64,000 bases of DNA from Flammeovirgaceae bacterium (GCA_020635915.1 JACJYU010000001.1:1178001-1242000); one strand, 5' to 3'. Counted from the first letter of the stretch, positions 1 to 9,199 are shown. Program-made: numbers and translations. The notes: a model not told the origin generated them from the letters alone.

Positions 1-77
1 CTTTGGCTCCCCTTCCTGATATGGCGTGCGGCAGTAATGCCCGCAATCCCATTTCCAATAATCACTATGTTTTTCAT
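1..77 (-). CDS. FAD/NAD-dependent oxidoreductase, N-terminal fragment
   Basis: Only the first 25 codons are inside the window; the gene runs off the left edge. The start is the ATG at 77-75. The visible peptide begins MKNIVIIGNGIAGITAARHI, a beta strand followed by GxGxxG and an alpha helix, which is the ADP-binding Rossmann motif of FAD-dependent pyridine nucleotide-disulphide oxidoreductases. In that family this motif binds the FAD ADP moiety at the extreme N terminus, as here. The exact enzyme (NADH:rubredoxin-, ferredoxin- or nitrite reductase-like) cannot be told from this fragment. Confidence 0.7.
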   Translation of the reverse strand, partial: MKNIVIIGNGIAGITAARHIRKGSQ

Positions 78-352
78 TTCCGCAGTCCCGCAAGTTATCG
101 GTGAACCCAAAGATAAACTGTCAAGTTGAAGACAAAGGAAAGTAACGCATTTTTATGCAACCCGCACAGGCCTTTTCCGCGGGCCTGCCGGCCTTCCACA
201 ATTGAATGGGGCCTTGTTGACAGGAAGGCAATGGCAAACGTGTAAGCCCCAGGGATTGCTAGGAAAAATAATATGGCGAAAACAAAGCGATAGTACGCCA
301 AATTTGGCAGAACAGGCTAAATTAGGTGCATGAAACCTCCTAACTTACATCT
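78..352. other. Intergenic region, no supported gene
   Basis: This stretch separates the divergent oxidoreductase fragment and the beta-lactamase-fold lipoprotein gene, so it should carry promoters for both. I see no convincing TTTG-N20-TAnnTTTG promoter. A 68-codon minus-strand frame (301-95, TTG start) with a hydrophobic N terminus lies here, but it has no recognisable domain and would sit across the promoter region, so I do not call it. Confidence 0.4.
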
Positions 353-1903
353 ATGAAATCCATATCCCATCTCCTGGCAACGGGCCTTGTGTGCCTGGTG
401 GCCTGCCAGGCGCCCACCGTTCAAAATGCCCCAGTGGCCACCAACGGGACCCCTGACTACAAACCAGCGGCCTTTGAAGACGAAGGCAGGCTTGAAAAAA
501 TAGCGCAGGCCGCTGCCGTGGCCGACAAATATTTTAAGGATTTTGCCGAAAGGAACCATTACCCTTCCATTGCCTATGGCATTGTGGCCGATGGCCGGTT
601 GGTGCATGCGGGCGTAGCGGGCCAGGCCAACATTGAAACCCAACAGGCGCCCACCACCAAAACACTGTACAGGATTGCGTCCATGACAAAAAGTTTTACC
701 GCCATGGCCATACTCAAATTGCGTGACGAAGGCAAACTGGACCTGCAAGACCCGGCATACCTTTATATCCCTGAATTGAAAGGCATCACCTATGCCACCT
801 CCGATTCGCCACCGGTCACCCTGCAGCACTTGCTTACCATGTCCGCGGGGTTCCCCGAAGACAACCCCTGGGGCGACCGCCAACTGGACGATACCAATGA
901 AGAACTGATCGCCCGGGTAAAGGAAGGCATCTCCTTTTCCAACGCGCCCGGCCTCTCCTATGAGTACAGCAACCTCGGGTTTGCCTTACTGGGAACCATC
1001 ATAAACAAAGTAACGGGCGTGCCTTTTCAACAATACATTACCGACAACATCCTGAAGCCGTTGGGCATGAACGACAGTAAATGGGAGTATACGGAAATCC
1101 CAAAAGCCCAATTGGCCTTGGGCTACCATTGGGTGAACGGCCAATGGCAGGAAGAACCAATTTTGCATGACGGGGCCTTTGGCGCCATGGGCGGTTTGTT
1201 CTGCTCTATAGAAGATTTTAGCAAGTACATCGCCTTTCACCTTTCTGCCTGGCCGCCCCGCAACGACCCCGACAATGGCCCGGTAAAAAGGAGTACCCTG
1301 AGGGAGATGCACCAGTTGTGGCGGATAAACGACAGCTCGCCAGGCACCAACAAATACGGGCCCTACGATTTCGGCTATGCCTACGGCCTGGGGTGGCGAA
1401 AGGATGCAAGGGGCATCGTGACCATATCGCACAGTGGCGGCCTTCCCGGCTATGGAAGCGAATGGAGGATATTGCCCGACTATGGCGTGGGCATCGTATC
1501 GTTCAGCAACAGGCGCTACGGATCCCCTGGCGTGGGCAACGAGAAAATACTGGACACGCTTATTTCGATGGCCAATTTGAAGCCCCGGGTGCTTCCCGTT
1601 TCAAAAATATTAGAGGCCAGGAAGAATGACCTGATGAAAATAATCCCCAATTGGAGCGAATCACCAACTTTGTTCGCGGAAAACTTTTACATGGACAAAC
1701 CCCTTGACCTGCGGAAAAAGGAAATTGACGAAATCTTTGCCCAGGCGGGGGCAATAAAATCCGTGGGGCCACTTACCGCCATCAACCAATTGAGGGGTTA
1801 TTTCACCATTGAAGGGGAAAAAAAGAAGGTAGGCGTGTTTTTTACCCTAACGCCCGAAAATAACCCGCTGGTGCAGCAACTCAATTTGAGGCTATTCGAC
1901 TAA
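353..1903 (+). CDS. Serine hydrolase, class C beta-lactamase fold, lipoprotein
   Basis: 516-residue lipoprotein of the beta-lactamase/D-aminopeptidase/transpeptidase-like family (serine hydrolases acting on peptides, esters or amides in the periplasm). The N terminus is a lipoprotein signal with lipobox LVAC (Cys18). All three family motifs are visible: SMTK at residues 110-113 (nucleophile Ser and general base Lys), YSN at 205-207, and HSG at 360-362. The C-terminal ~110 residues (after about 405) extend beyond the catalytic domain and resemble the small trailing domain common in such hydrolases. The ATG start is 13 bp after TAACTTAC, a poor promoter match. Substrate is unknown; homologues include esterases and peptidases as well as beta-lactamases, so antibiotic resistance should not be inferred. 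The xdhC-type gene follows after 12 bp. Confidence 0.85.
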   Translation: MKSISHLLATGLVCLVACQAPTVQNAPVATNGTPDYKPAAFEDEGRLEKIAQAAAVADKYFKDFAERNHYPSIAYGIVADGRLVHAGVAGQANIETQQAPTTKTLYRIASMTKSFTAMAILKLRDEGKLDLQDPAYLYIPELKGITYATSDSPPVTLQHLLTMSAGFPEDNPWGDRQLDDTNEELIARVKEGISFSNAPGLSYEYSNLGFALLGTIINKVTGVPFQQYITDNILKPLGMNDSKWEYTEIPKAQLALGYHWVNGQWQEEPILHDGAFGAMGGLFCSIEDFSKYIAFHLSAWPPRNDPDNGPVKRSTLREMHQLWRINDSSPGTNKYGPYDFGYAYGLGWRKDARGIVTISHSGGLPGYGSEWRILPDYGVGIVSFSNRRYGSPGVGNEKILDTLISMANLKPRVLPVSKILEARKNDLMKIIPNWSESPTLFAENFYMDKPLDLRKKEIDEIFAQAGAIKSVGPLTAINQLRGYFTIEGEKKKVGVFFTLTPENNPLVQQLNLRLFD

Positions 1904-1915
1904 CTTTATAATCTT

Positions 1916-3094
1916 GTGAAGGATTTTAAAACCATCGTAGAGGAGTACCAGAAGCCAAGCGTAAAGGAACGAAAAGCAGCGTTGGCAACCGTGGTGAGGG
2001 TGCGCGGCTCCGCCTACCGGAGCCCGGGCGCCCGGATGCTGATCACCGATGATGGCAAGTGGGTAGGGTCCATCAGTGGTGGCTGCCTCGAGGGGGATGC
2101 CCTGCGCAAGGCCCGCAAGGTAATGAGTGAGGGGAAGGCGATGACCGTCACTTACGACACCACCGAAGAAAGCAACCAGCACCTGGGCATAGGCCTGGGT
2201 TGCAATGGCATTATTGATGTGCTGATCGAGCCCATTGACCATGCCTCCCAGGACAATCCTGTTTCCATCTTTGCCGAATTTATAAAAACGGACAAGCCCC
2301 TGGCCGTGGCCACCGTGTTTTCAGGGACGGATACCGCGGAAAAACTCATTTTCAACGAAAATGGCGTGGCCGTTAACACCTTCACCAACCGGGCGTTGGC
2401 CTCCCTGGTGGGCACTGATTTAAAAGGCATTTTTTCCTCCCAACGGTCGGAAGCCAAAAAATATTTTGCAGGCAAAAATTATGAAGTCTTCCTGGAGCTG
2501 GTACAGCCCACCTTGTCCCTTATCATTTTTGGCGGTGGCTTTGATGCACGGCCCGTAAGCCGCCTGGCAAAATCGCTCGGGTGGGAAGTGAGCGTGACCG
2601 ATGAATGCGCGGCCCATATTGCCCCCCTCTTCTTCCCCACCGTGGACGAACTGGCACTGTGCGACAGGAAATTCATCGATCGCAACTTCAACATTACGCC
2701 CTATACGGCCTGTGTCCTCATGTCGCACAATTATGAATACGACAGGGACGTGCTCAGGAAGTTGATCCATGCGCCAACACCCTACATTGGCATTTTGGGG
2801 CCGCGGAAAAGGTTTGATAAAATGCTGCTCGAATTTAAAAATGAAGGCCTTCATCCGGGCGGTGATATGCTCTCAAGGGTACACTCCCCCATTGGACTGG
2901 ACATTGGCGCTGAAGCCCCTGACGAAATAGCCGTTGCCATTATTGCCGAGGTCCTATCGAAAGTCAGCCATCGCTCCGGGGGGTTCCTGAAATACCGGCA
3001 AGGTCCCATTCACCAACGCGATGGATGGAACGACCAGGTGTTCAAGCAGGTATACCTGGGGACAGCGGTTGCAAAAAAACAAAACAACGGGTAG
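1916..3094 (+). CDS. XdhC/CoxI family molybdenum hydroxylase maturation protein
   Basis: 392-residue member of the XdhC/CoxI family, which binds molybdenum cofactor, assists its sulfuration and inserts it into xanthine dehydrogenase-type hydroxylases. The N-terminal half carries the family pattern of a short XdhC_CoxI domain (RGSAYRSPGARMLI, then GSISGGCLEGD near residues 46-57). The C-terminal half is a Rossmann domain beginning IIFGGGFDARPV around residue 203. The start is GTG at 1916; no in-frame ATG gives a complete N-terminal domain. It is followed 10 bp downstream by a MocA-like cytidylyltransferase, the usual partner. The hydroxylase subunits themselves are not in the window, so the client enzyme is unknown. 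Cytoplasmic. Confidence 0.88.
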   Translation: MKDFKTIVEEYQKPSVKERKAALATVVRVRGSAYRSPGARMLITDDGKWVGSISGGCLEGDALRKARKVMSEGKAMTVTYDTTEESNQHLGIGLGCNGIIDVLIEPIDHASQDNPVSIFAEFIKTDKPLAVATVFSGTDTAEKLIFNENGVAVNTFTNRALASLVGTDLKGIFSSQRSEAKKYFAGKNYEVFLELVQPTLSLIIFGGGFDARPVSRLAKSLGWEVSVTDECAAHIAPLFFPTVDELALCDRKFIDRNFNITPYTACVLMSHNYEYDRDVLRKLIHAPTPYIGILGPRKRFDKMLLEFKNEGLHPGGDMLSRVHSPIGLDIGAEAPDEIAVAIIAEVLSKVSHRSGGFLKYRQGPIHQRDGWNDQVFKQVYLGTAVAKKQNNG

Positions 3095-3104
3095 GGCGCC
3101 CGCG

Positions 3105-3722
3105 ATGTTTCAGTTGCATACACCGGACACAACACGAGGAAAAATCCCCATCCTCCTACTGGCGGCAGGGCCCTCTTCCAGAATGGGCCGTTCAAAACAG
3201 TTGTTGCCTGTTCACGGCAAACCATTGCTTCAAACCATAGTGAATGAATTGGTGGCAGCAGGCACGGGGGAGGTGATAGTGGTGTTGGGCGCTTATGCCA
3301 AAGACCATAAAAAAACAATTTCCAGCCATCGCATAAAGACAATCGAAAACGGCCAGTGGCAAAACGGCATGGGCTCGTCCATTAAAGTGGGCCTGAACTT
3401 TATCCAGGAGCAGGTGGCCCGGCCCGAAGCCATCATCATTTCCGTTTGCGACCAGCCGCATCTTGCCAGTGGCCACATTATTGCGCTGGCCCATTTGTAC
3501 CGGACAAGCAAAAAAACAATTGTGGCCTCCACCTATAACGGGGCCATTGGCGTGCCGGTGCTTTTTGATAAATCCCACTTTGCGTCCCTGGCAAAAATCA
3601 ATGACAACGAAGGCGCAAAAAACATTATCCAGCAAAACCTCGCCCAAACGGCCACGTTGCCATTTCCCCTGGGTGGCATGGATTTGGACACCATGGAGGA
3701 CTATAATCGGTTCATTCAATAG
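3105..3722 (+). CDS. MocA-like molybdopterin nucleotidyltransferase
   Basis: 205-residue MobA/MocA-type NTP transferase. In the family MocA adds CMP to molybdopterin-Mo to give the MCD cofactor used by xanthine dehydrogenase-family enzymes. The signature LAAGPSSRMGRSK is at residues 19-31 (LAAGxSxRMGxxK, NTP binding), followed by DQPH-type metal-binding sequence near residue 120 and the C-terminal GGMDLDTMEDY motif. An upstream in-frame ATG at 3021 would overlap xdhC by 74 bp and add 28 residues without homology character, so ATG 3105, 10 bp after the xdhC stop, is preferred. Genomic pairing with XdhC favours MocA over MobA. Which cytidylyl or guanylyl donor it uses is inferred only from context. 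Confidence 0.82.
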   Translation: MFQLHTPDTTRGKIPILLLAAGPSSRMGRSKQLLPVHGKPLLQTIVNELVAAGTGEVIVVLGAYAKDHKKTISSHRIKTIENGQWQNGMGSSIKVGLNFIQEQVARPEAIIISVCDQPHLASGHIIALAHLYRTSKKTIVASTYNGAIGVPVLFDKSHFASLAKINDNEGAKNIIQQNLAQTATLPFPLGGMDLDTMEDYNRFIQ

Positions 3723-3786
3723 CACCGCAACACCACTGGCGCTTGTGGCCATGCCCTTTTATTGCCCAGGCCGCCCGCCATTCCAT

Positions 3787-3804
3787 AAGTGCGGGCCCGC
3801 ACTT
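3787..3804. repeat. 18-bp perfect palindrome
   Basis: AAGTGCGGG followed directly by its complement CCCGCACTT gives an uninterrupted 18-bp dyad, between the mocA-like stop and the next gene's promoter. There is no T tract after it, so it is not a typical intrinsic terminator. It could be an operator for a dimeric regulator or one arm of a cruciform. A dyad of this length in ~150 bp of intergenic DNA is unlikely by chance. Confidence 0.55.
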
Positions 3805-3860
3805 CACATAATATAACAACCTGTTGCAGGGCGGGCTTTTCTCCTTTAGGTCGTTTAATA

Positions 3861-3869
3861 TAAATTTGT
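3861..3869 (+). promoter_or_regulatory. Bacteroidetes-type promoter -7 box
   Basis: TAAATTTGT matches the Bacteroidetes -7 consensus TAnnTTTGY exactly. TTTT at 3837-3840 lies 20 bp upstream where the -33 TTTG element is expected. The ATG of the WG-repeat gene follows only 4 bp after the box, so transcription would begin at or next to the start codon and the mRNA would be leaderless or nearly so. Confidence 0.5.
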
Positions 3870-3873
3870 GTTT

Positions 3874-5985
3874 ATGCGAACGGTTTTTTTAGGGGCGTGT
3901 GTCCTCTTCCATCTGGTGGCAGTGGGGGCAGAATACCAATTGTTTGAAGTGGATGGAAAGTATGGCCTAAAGGACGAAGGCGGAAAGGTGATCATCAAGC
4001 CCGCATTTGAGGGGCTGGGCTGGAGCGATGGCAGTTTTTCGGTTGTGGGGCAGGTGACCGGCTATAAGGCCCAACAGCAATGGGGCTTGATCAACCTTAA
4101 ATCACAACGCCTAACGGGTGCCGAATATATTGATCTGTACCCTTCCGGTGGCGACCGCATTGTGGCCAAAAAGAAAATCGATGCCGTGACGGCAAAAGTG
4201 GGCTGTATCGATTTAAAGGGTGGCACCGTTGTCCCGTTCAAGTATGATGGAATAAAGATTGATGGGCTACGCGCCATCGCCTTCATCAAAAACAACACCC
4301 ACTACCAATACGGGGTCATCAACCTAAATGGGGAAACCATTATTCCGCTGGAGCATAAAAACATTTATGCCATCGGCACCCTGCGCTATGCCGCACAAAA
4401 CGACAACAACAAGATGGCCTTATTTTCGGAAACCGGGCGCCAGTTGACGAAGTTTGTCATTGACAGCATCTCCCCGTTCAAGGGAAACCAGGCCATCGTC
4501 TACCAGGGGCTAATGCAGGGCGTTATTGACCGAAATGGCACCATCACCACCACCCCACAATATCGGGAAATCACGATTGAGGAGGACGGCACCGTAAGGG
4601 CCAGGGCCATAAACCATTGGTACCTGATGGACGACCATCACCATGTGCTTGACACCGCCCTCTGCGATGGCCTCGTCCCTGTTCCGTCAGGACTTATCGT
4701 AAAAAACGGAAACCAATTTGGGGCCTGGCAGGAGAACTTCGACCCGATGCTGCCCATTGCCTATCAGCAAATCCAACAGGTGAACGGCAACCTTGCCGTT
4801 GTAAAGAAGGGCAATAAGTTTGGCCTTGTCCATACCGACAATTCAGTGGTTGTCCCATTCCGTTACGATTCCATTTTTTCGAACAAAGGGTTCGTCCTGG
4901 TGAATGAAAAGGTGTTGGGAAAGCCCTCCTGGTCCCTGTTCGACACCTTTGGCATTAAAAAATCCACCCACGCCTATGAGTCCATCAGTGGCTTTAACGG
5001 AAAATTTTTCCTGGTGAAAAACTACGGCCTGTACGGCACGATGGACCGGTACGGAAAGGAAATGGTCCCTTGCCTGTACGACTCCATAATCGAATATAAT
5101 GACGACCTGCTGTTGGTAAAGTTTCACGGGCATTATGGCATTATCGATTTCAATGAAAATTGGCTGCTCCCCCCTCAGCCCCTACCGGTACAGTTGGTGG
5201 GCCCGGATCATTATTTACAATTTGAGCACGGTGTTAAACTTTTCAAAAACTTTGACCATGACCTGATCTACTTTACGGAAAATCCCCTATGGGCAGAGGG
5301 AAAGATGCTAAAGGAAACCCTGCCCGATGGCACCCAAAAGGAAATCAACTTTGAAGGCGTCACCGTAAGCAGGACGGCCCCGGCCATAAGTGAGGGGACG
5401 AGGATAGTCTCCCCGGAGCAGGAAGGCTTTCGCGGGATAATAAGGAACGGCAAGTATGGGTTTATTGACAACCAGGGAAGGTTGAGGATTGCCAACCGCT
5501 ATGAAGGGATCAGCAGTTTCAAAAACGGGCTTGCCGCGGTGAAAATTTTGGGGAAGTGGGGGTTTATCAACACCGAAGACAAAATTGCCATCAACCCCAG
5601 CTATGAATCCGTGTCCGCGTTCCACAACAATGTGGCCATAGTAAAAAAAGGAAAATACGGCTTTATCGACAGAACGGGAAAGGTAGTGCTTGAAACCCGG
5701 TACGACTCCATACAGCCCCTTGCCACGGGCCATTTCCTGGTGTACAACCATGGGCTTTTGGGCCTGGCTGACGGGAATGGGGCCATATTGATAGACCCGC
5801 GTTTTGAAACCCTGAACGACCTGGGAAACGGGTACGTGATCGCCTCCAGTGGCCACAAGTTCGGGCTCCTCACCGCATCGGGGTACAGCACCATACCCAT
5901 GATGTACGATCAGCTCTATTACCTGCCGGGGCAAAAATTATATTTGGCCAAGCAGGAGCCGCCCTGGGCCCGCCTGGACCAATAA
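3874..5985 (+). CDS. Secreted WG-repeat protein
   Basis: 703-residue protein with a signal peptide (MRTVFLGACVLFHLVAVGAE) followed by about a dozen WG (KWG) repeats. These show as recurring motifs such as KYGLKDEGGKVIIKP, WGLINLKSQ, YGVINLNGETIIPL, YGFIDNQGRLRIANRY and KYGFIDRTGKVVLETRYDS. The family is common in Bacteroidetes and Leptospira as exported beta-rich repeat proteins, and function is rarely known. Repeats at both ends are strong; a central section (roughly residues 430-510) is more divergent. GTG at 3868 is two codons upstream, but ATG 3874 is preferred. It stands alone between the mocA-like gene and the convergent floA operon. Probably periplasmic or surface exposed; no T9SS C-terminal sorting domain is obvious. 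Confidence 0.85.
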   Translation: MRTVFLGACVLFHLVAVGAEYQLFEVDGKYGLKDEGGKVIIKPAFEGLGWSDGSFSVVGQVTGYKAQQQWGLINLKSQRLTGAEYIDLYPSGGDRIVAKKKIDAVTAKVGCIDLKGGTVVPFKYDGIKIDGLRAIAFIKNNTHYQYGVINLNGETIIPLEHKNIYAIGTLRYAAQNDNNKMALFSETGRQLTKFVIDSISPFKGNQAIVYQGLMQGVIDRNGTITTTPQYREITIEEDGTVRARAINHWYLMDDHHHVLDTALCDGLVPVPSGLIVKNGNQFGAWQENFDPMLPIAYQQIQQVNGNLAVVKKGNKFGLVHTDNSVVVPFRYDSIFSNKGFVLVNEKVLGKPSWSLFDTFGIKKSTHAYESISGFNGKFFLVKNYGLYGTMDRYGKEMVPCLYDSIIEYNDDLLLVKFHGHYGIIDFNENWLLPPQPLPVQLVGPDHYLQFEHGVKLFKNFDHDLIYFTENPLWAEGKMLKETLPDGTQKEINFEGVTVSRTAPAISEGTRIVSPEQEGFRGIIRNGKYGFIDNQGRLRIANRYEGISSFKNGLAAVKILGKWGFINTEDKIAINPSYESVSAFHNNVAIVKKGKYGFIDRTGKVVLETRYDSIQPLATGHFLVYNHGLLGLADGNGAILIDPRFETLNDLGNGYVIASSGHKFGLLTASGYSTIPMMYDQLYYLPGQKLYLAKQEPPWARLDQ

Positions 5986-6016
5986 AAAAAAGACCGCCAC
6001 GTTTTGCAATGGCGGT
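5984..6016 (-). terminator. Intrinsic terminator of the proS-nfeD-floA operon
   Basis: On the minus strand the sequence reads GACCGCCA, a 9-10 nt loop, TGGCGGTC, then eight T residues (the A run at 5984-5991 on the plus strand). An 8-bp GC-rich stem followed directly by a T tract is a textbook Rho-independent terminator, placed 24 bp after the floA stop. The hairpin also lies just past the stop of the convergent WG-repeat gene and may work weakly for it, although that side lacks a T tract. Confidence 0.88.
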
Positions 6017-6040
6017 CCCGGTATTTCCAAAAACCTTTTC

Positions 6041-7021
6041 TTAATCCTTTGTCGACCCGGTGCCACCCTGGCCGGAAATGGTGTTGCGCATGTCCGTGTC
6101 GGACTGTATGTTTTGCATCCTGTAGTAGTCCATTACGCCAAGGTTGCCGTTGACAAAGGCCTGGGCTATGGCTTTGGGTATCTCTGCTTCCGCCTGAATT
6201 ACGTTTGCCCTCGCTTCCTGCGCCTTCGCCTTCATCTCCTGCTCCAAGGCCACGGCCATGGCCCTTCTTTCTTCCGCCTTGGCTTCTGCCACTTTCAAAT
6301 CGGCACTTGCCTGGTCGGTCTGGAGTTTGGCGCCAATATTTGCCCCTACGTCCACATCGGCAATATCAATGGAAAGGATTTCGAATGCCGTACCTGCATC
6401 CAACCCCCTCGACAATACGACTTTTGATATTTTGTCGGGGTTTTCCAACACTTCCTTGTGCGATTTGGCGGAACCAATGGAGGTCACAATGCCCTCGCCC
6501 ACACGCGCCAAAATAGTGTCTTCACCGGCACCCCCTACCAGTTGGGCGATGCTGGCCCTTACCGTTACCCGGGCTATGGCTATCAACTGAATGCCATCGG
6601 CCGCCACAGCGGCCACTTTTGGCGTGGTGATCACTTTCGGGTTTACGGAAATCTGTACCGCTTCAAACACATCACGTCCTGCCAGGTCTATGGCCGTGGC
6701 TTGTTTAAAGCTCAGGCTGATGTTGGCCTTGTCGGCAGAAATCAATGCGCGGATGACGTTGGGCACATTTCCCCCGGCCAGGAAGTGCGTCTCCAGTTCC
6801 CGGGTGGTTACCTGCAGGCCGGCCTTGGTTGCCGTGATGAGGGAGTTGACTATCACCCCGGGCGGCACTTTCCTTATGCGCATACCGATCAATTCCCCGA
6901 TGGTGACTTTCACCCCGGCAAATACCGCTGTGATCCACAGCCCCACCGGAACAAAATACATGAACAGGAAGAAACCGATGATGCTGACAAACACAATAAA
7001 AATAAACGCCAGATTTTCCAT
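6041..7021 (-). CDS. floA: Flotillin-like protein FloA
   Basis: 326-residue homologue of bacterial FloA (formerly YqfA), a membrane-anchored SPFH-domain scaffold of functional membrane microdomains. One hydrophobic hairpin segment lies at about residues 5-35, followed by a PHB/SPFH domain ([37 protein letters not shown]). A charged Ala/Glu-rich coiled-coil region around 230-275 ([20 protein letters not shown]) is the usual oligomerisation segment. It lies 6 bp downstream of an NfeD gene, the classical flotillin partner, so the pair is almost certainly co-transcribed and co-functional. Length matches the family. Confidence 0.95.
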   Translation of the reverse strand: MENLAFIFIVFVSIIGFFLFMYFVPVGLWITAVFAGVKVTIGELIGMRIRKVPPGVIVNSLITATKAGLQVTTRELETHFLAGGNVPNVIRALISADKANISLSFKQATAIDLAGRDVFEAVQISVNPKVITTPKVAAVAADGIQLIAIARVTVRASIAQLVGGAGEDTILARVGEGIVTSIGSAKSHKEVLENPDKISKVVLSRGLDAGTAFEILSIDIADVDVGANIGAKLQTDQASADLKVAEAKAEERRAMAVALEQEMKAKAQEARANVIQAEAEIPKAIAQAFVNGNLGVMDYYRMQNIQSDTDMRNTISGQGGTGSTKD

Positions 7022-7027
7022 AATTCT

Positions 7028-7495
7028 CTATTGGATAGGTCCTACAACAATTTGATTTGAATTGATCTTTATAATCTTGATTTTCGATCCTGTGTCCACG
7101 AACGAGCCCAACGTTTTCACCTCATAGGTTTTTTCGTTTATCTCGGCTTTTCCTGACGGTCGCAGTGCCGAAATGGCCACCCCTTCCATCCCAACGGCAA
7201 GCCCTTCCAGGCCCCCTTCGTTCACCTTGCCCGAACTGGCCGTCTTTAATGAAAACTTGCCCCATACATTGGCCTTAAAGGCATAATAGGCCAGTATGGC
7301 CGAGGCCAGTATTGTGCCCCCCACCGTAATCCAGCCCCCTTGCGTTCCAAAATAGCTAAAGCTGGACACCACCCCCGCAATCATAAAACCTACGCCCACC
7401 AGGCCTACCACGGTGGTACCGGGGATAAAAATGATCTCTGCAATCACCAAAAGGATCCCAAAAAAGATCAAAGAGGCCACGATCATCCAATCCAT
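7028..7495 (-). CDS. NfeD family membrane protein
   Basis: 155-residue short NfeD: three to four hydrophobic segments in the first ~90 residues (MIVASLIFFGILLVIAEII, then a Gly-rich AGVVSSF segment), followed by an OB-fold domain from about residue 95 (GLEGLAVGMEGVAISALRPSGKAEI). It lacks the N-terminal ClpP-like protease domain of long NfeDs. Short NfeD proteins are encoded next to flotillins and are thought to support flotillin assembly in membrane microdomains. The gene sits between proS (33 bp upstream) and floA (6 bp downstream). Confidence 0.9.
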   Translation of the reverse strand: MDWMIVASLIFFGILLVIAEIIFIPGTTVVGLVGVGFMIAGVVSSFSYFGTQGGWITVGGTILASAILAYYAFKANVWGKFSLKTASSGKVNEGGLEGLAVGMEGVAISALRPSGKAEINEKTYEVKTLGSFVDTGSKIKIIKINSNQIVVGPIQ

Positions 7496-7528
7496 GGCAG
7501 TAAATGTAGCAAGAAAAAGTTGAGTCCT

Positions 7529-9004
7529 TTAGTAGGCACGGGCAAATAACACCCGCCTTTTCGATGGCTTTCCCGAATACATGCACTTTCCTTCTTCTTC
7601 CGGGGAGTCCAAAGGGATGCACCGGATGGTTGCCTTTGTTTCTTCCTTGATGGCCGCCTCGGTCTCTTTGGTCCCATCCCAATGGGCCAGGAAAAAGCCG
7701 CCTTTTTCCTCAAGGAGCTTTTTAAAATCCTCGTAGGAATCCACCCGGGTGGTTTTCCCCTCCCTGAATTTCAGCGCTTTTTGATAGATGTTTGCCTGTA
7801 TTTCGTCCAATAAAGGTGGGATTAGGGCGGCCACCTGGTCGAAAGGGACAACCTTTTTTTCCTTGGTGTCCCTGCGTGCCATTTCTATGGTGCCATTCCC
7901 CAGGTCGCGTGCGCCCATGGCCAACCGTATGGGTACCCCCTTCAACTCATATTCCGCAAACTTAAACCCGGGCTTATGGGTGTCCCTGTCGTCATATTTT
8001 ACGGAGTACCCTTTCTTTCTCAATTCCGAAGACAGGGCCTCCACCTTTTCGGTGATCTTTTCCAATTCCCCTTCGGTTTTAAAAATAGGGACAATGACCA
8101 CATGGATGGGGGCCAGTTTTGGAGGGAGCACCAATCCGTCATCATCGGAGTGCGCCATGATCAGCCCACCTATCAGCCGGGTGCTCACCCCCCAGGAGGT
8201 CCCCCACACGTAATCCAGCTTGCCGTCTTTGCCCGTGAACTGCACATCAAAGGCTTTGGCAAAATTCTGACCCAAAAAATGTGAAGTACCTGCCTGCAGG
8301 GCCTTGCCGTCCTGCATCAAGGCCTCAATGCAATAGGTGTCCACTGCCCCGGGAAATTTTTCGCCTTCCGATTTTTTCCCCTTCACCACAGGCAAGGCCA
8401 TATGGTTTTCCACAAAATCCGCATAAACATCCAGGATCAACAAGGTCTCTTTTTCGGCCTCTTTGGAAGTGGCATGCGCGGTGTGCCCTTCCTGCCATAA
8501 AAATTCGGCCGTCCTTAAAAAAAGCCGGGTGCGCATCTCCCACCTCACCACATTGGCCCACTGGTTGATCAATAACGGCAAATCCCGATAGGATTGGACC
8601 CACCTCTTGTAGCTGTTCCATATCACCGTTTCGGAAGTGGGCCGCACGATCAACTCTTCTTCCAACTTTGCATCAGGGTCTACCACCACGCCCGAGCCGT
8701 CTTCGGCATTTTTTAGCCGGTAATGGGTCACGATGGCGCATTCCTTGGCAAAGCCCTCCACGTGGCTGGCCTCCCTGGCCAAAAATGACTTGGGTATGAA
8801 AAGCGGAAAGTAGGCGTTCACGTGGCCGGTGTCCTTGAACATCTTGTCCAGCCCCTGCTGCATGGATTCCCAAATGCTGTACCCATAGGGCTTTATCACC
8901 ATACAACCCCTGACATCCGAATTCTCCGCCAGGTCAGCTTTTTTTACTAAATCAATGTACCACTGGGAGTAATCTTCGTCCCGGGAGGTTATCTCTTTGC
9001 CCAT
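7529..9004 (-). CDS. proS: Prolyl-tRNA synthetase, archaeal/eukaryote-like type
   Basis: 491 residues, the length of the short ProRS that lacks the ~180-residue editing insertion of the E. coli type and carries a C-terminal extension instead. Class II motifs are visible: motif 2 region around [10 protein letters not shown] and [31 protein letters not shown], with motif 3 around [21 protein letters not shown]. The anticodon-binding domain begins near [12 protein letters not shown]. The C terminus ends ARAY, the conserved tyrosine end of this class. It charges tRNA-Pro in the cytoplasm. It is the first gene of a proS-nfeD-floA operon and has its own promoter upstream. Confidence 0.96.
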   Translation of the reverse strand: MGKEITSRDEDYSQWYIDLVKKADLAENSDVRGCMVIKPYGYSIWESMQQGLDKMFKDTGHVNAYFPLFIPKSFLAREASHVEGFAKECAIVTHYRLKNAEDGSGVVVDPDAKLEEELIVRPTSETVIWNSYKRWVQSYRDLPLLINQWANVVRWEMRTRLFLRTAEFLWQEGHTAHATSKEAEKETLLILDVYADFVENHMALPVVKGKKSEGEKFPGAVDTYCIEALMQDGKALQAGTSHFLGQNFAKAFDVQFTGKDGKLDYVWGTSWGVSTRLIGGLIMAHSDDDGLVLPPKLAPIHVVIVPIFKTEGELEKITEKVEALSSELRKKGYSVKYDDRDTHKPGFKFAEYELKGVPIRLAMGARDLGNGTIEMARRDTKEKKVVPFDQVAALIPPLLDEIQANIYQKALKFREGKTTRVDSYEDFKKLLEEKGGFFLAHWDGTKETEAAIKEETKATIRCIPLDSPEEEGKCMYSGKPSKRRVLFARAY

Positions 9005-9043
9005 GCTTACCGTTTAAAATTTTTGTACCTTTGATAAAGACCG

Positions 9044-9051
9044 CAAATATA
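9044..9051 (-). promoter_or_regulatory. proS promoter, -7 box
   Basis: Read on the minus strand the site is TATATTTG followed by C, an exact match to TAnnTTTGY. The box ends 39 bp upstream of the proS ATG. The -33 element is weak (TTTA, spacing 23 bp), so the -7 match carries the call. Confidence 0.5.
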
Positions 9052-9199
9052 TATGAGGTTTTTGGGAATGGCAGTAAACCCCGCCTTATTAGGGCGATTT
9101 CCTGTGAATGGTTTCCTTTAGGATTTTGTTATAGGAACATACCCCAAGTGCTTCTTTTTACGTTATAGTTTATAGAGTGGGGACGCAAAAAGACCAGAT

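Noticed and set aside
95..301. 68-codon minus-strand frame with a hydrophobic N terminus
   Set aside because: TTG start, no recognisable domain, and it lies in the divergent intergenic region where promoters are expected. Nothing supports translation.
353..1903. Antibiotic-resistance beta-lactamase
   Set aside because: The fold and SxxK/YxN/HxG motifs are shared by many esterases and peptidases; the lipoprotein signal and C-terminal extension do not fit a typical class C beta-lactamase.
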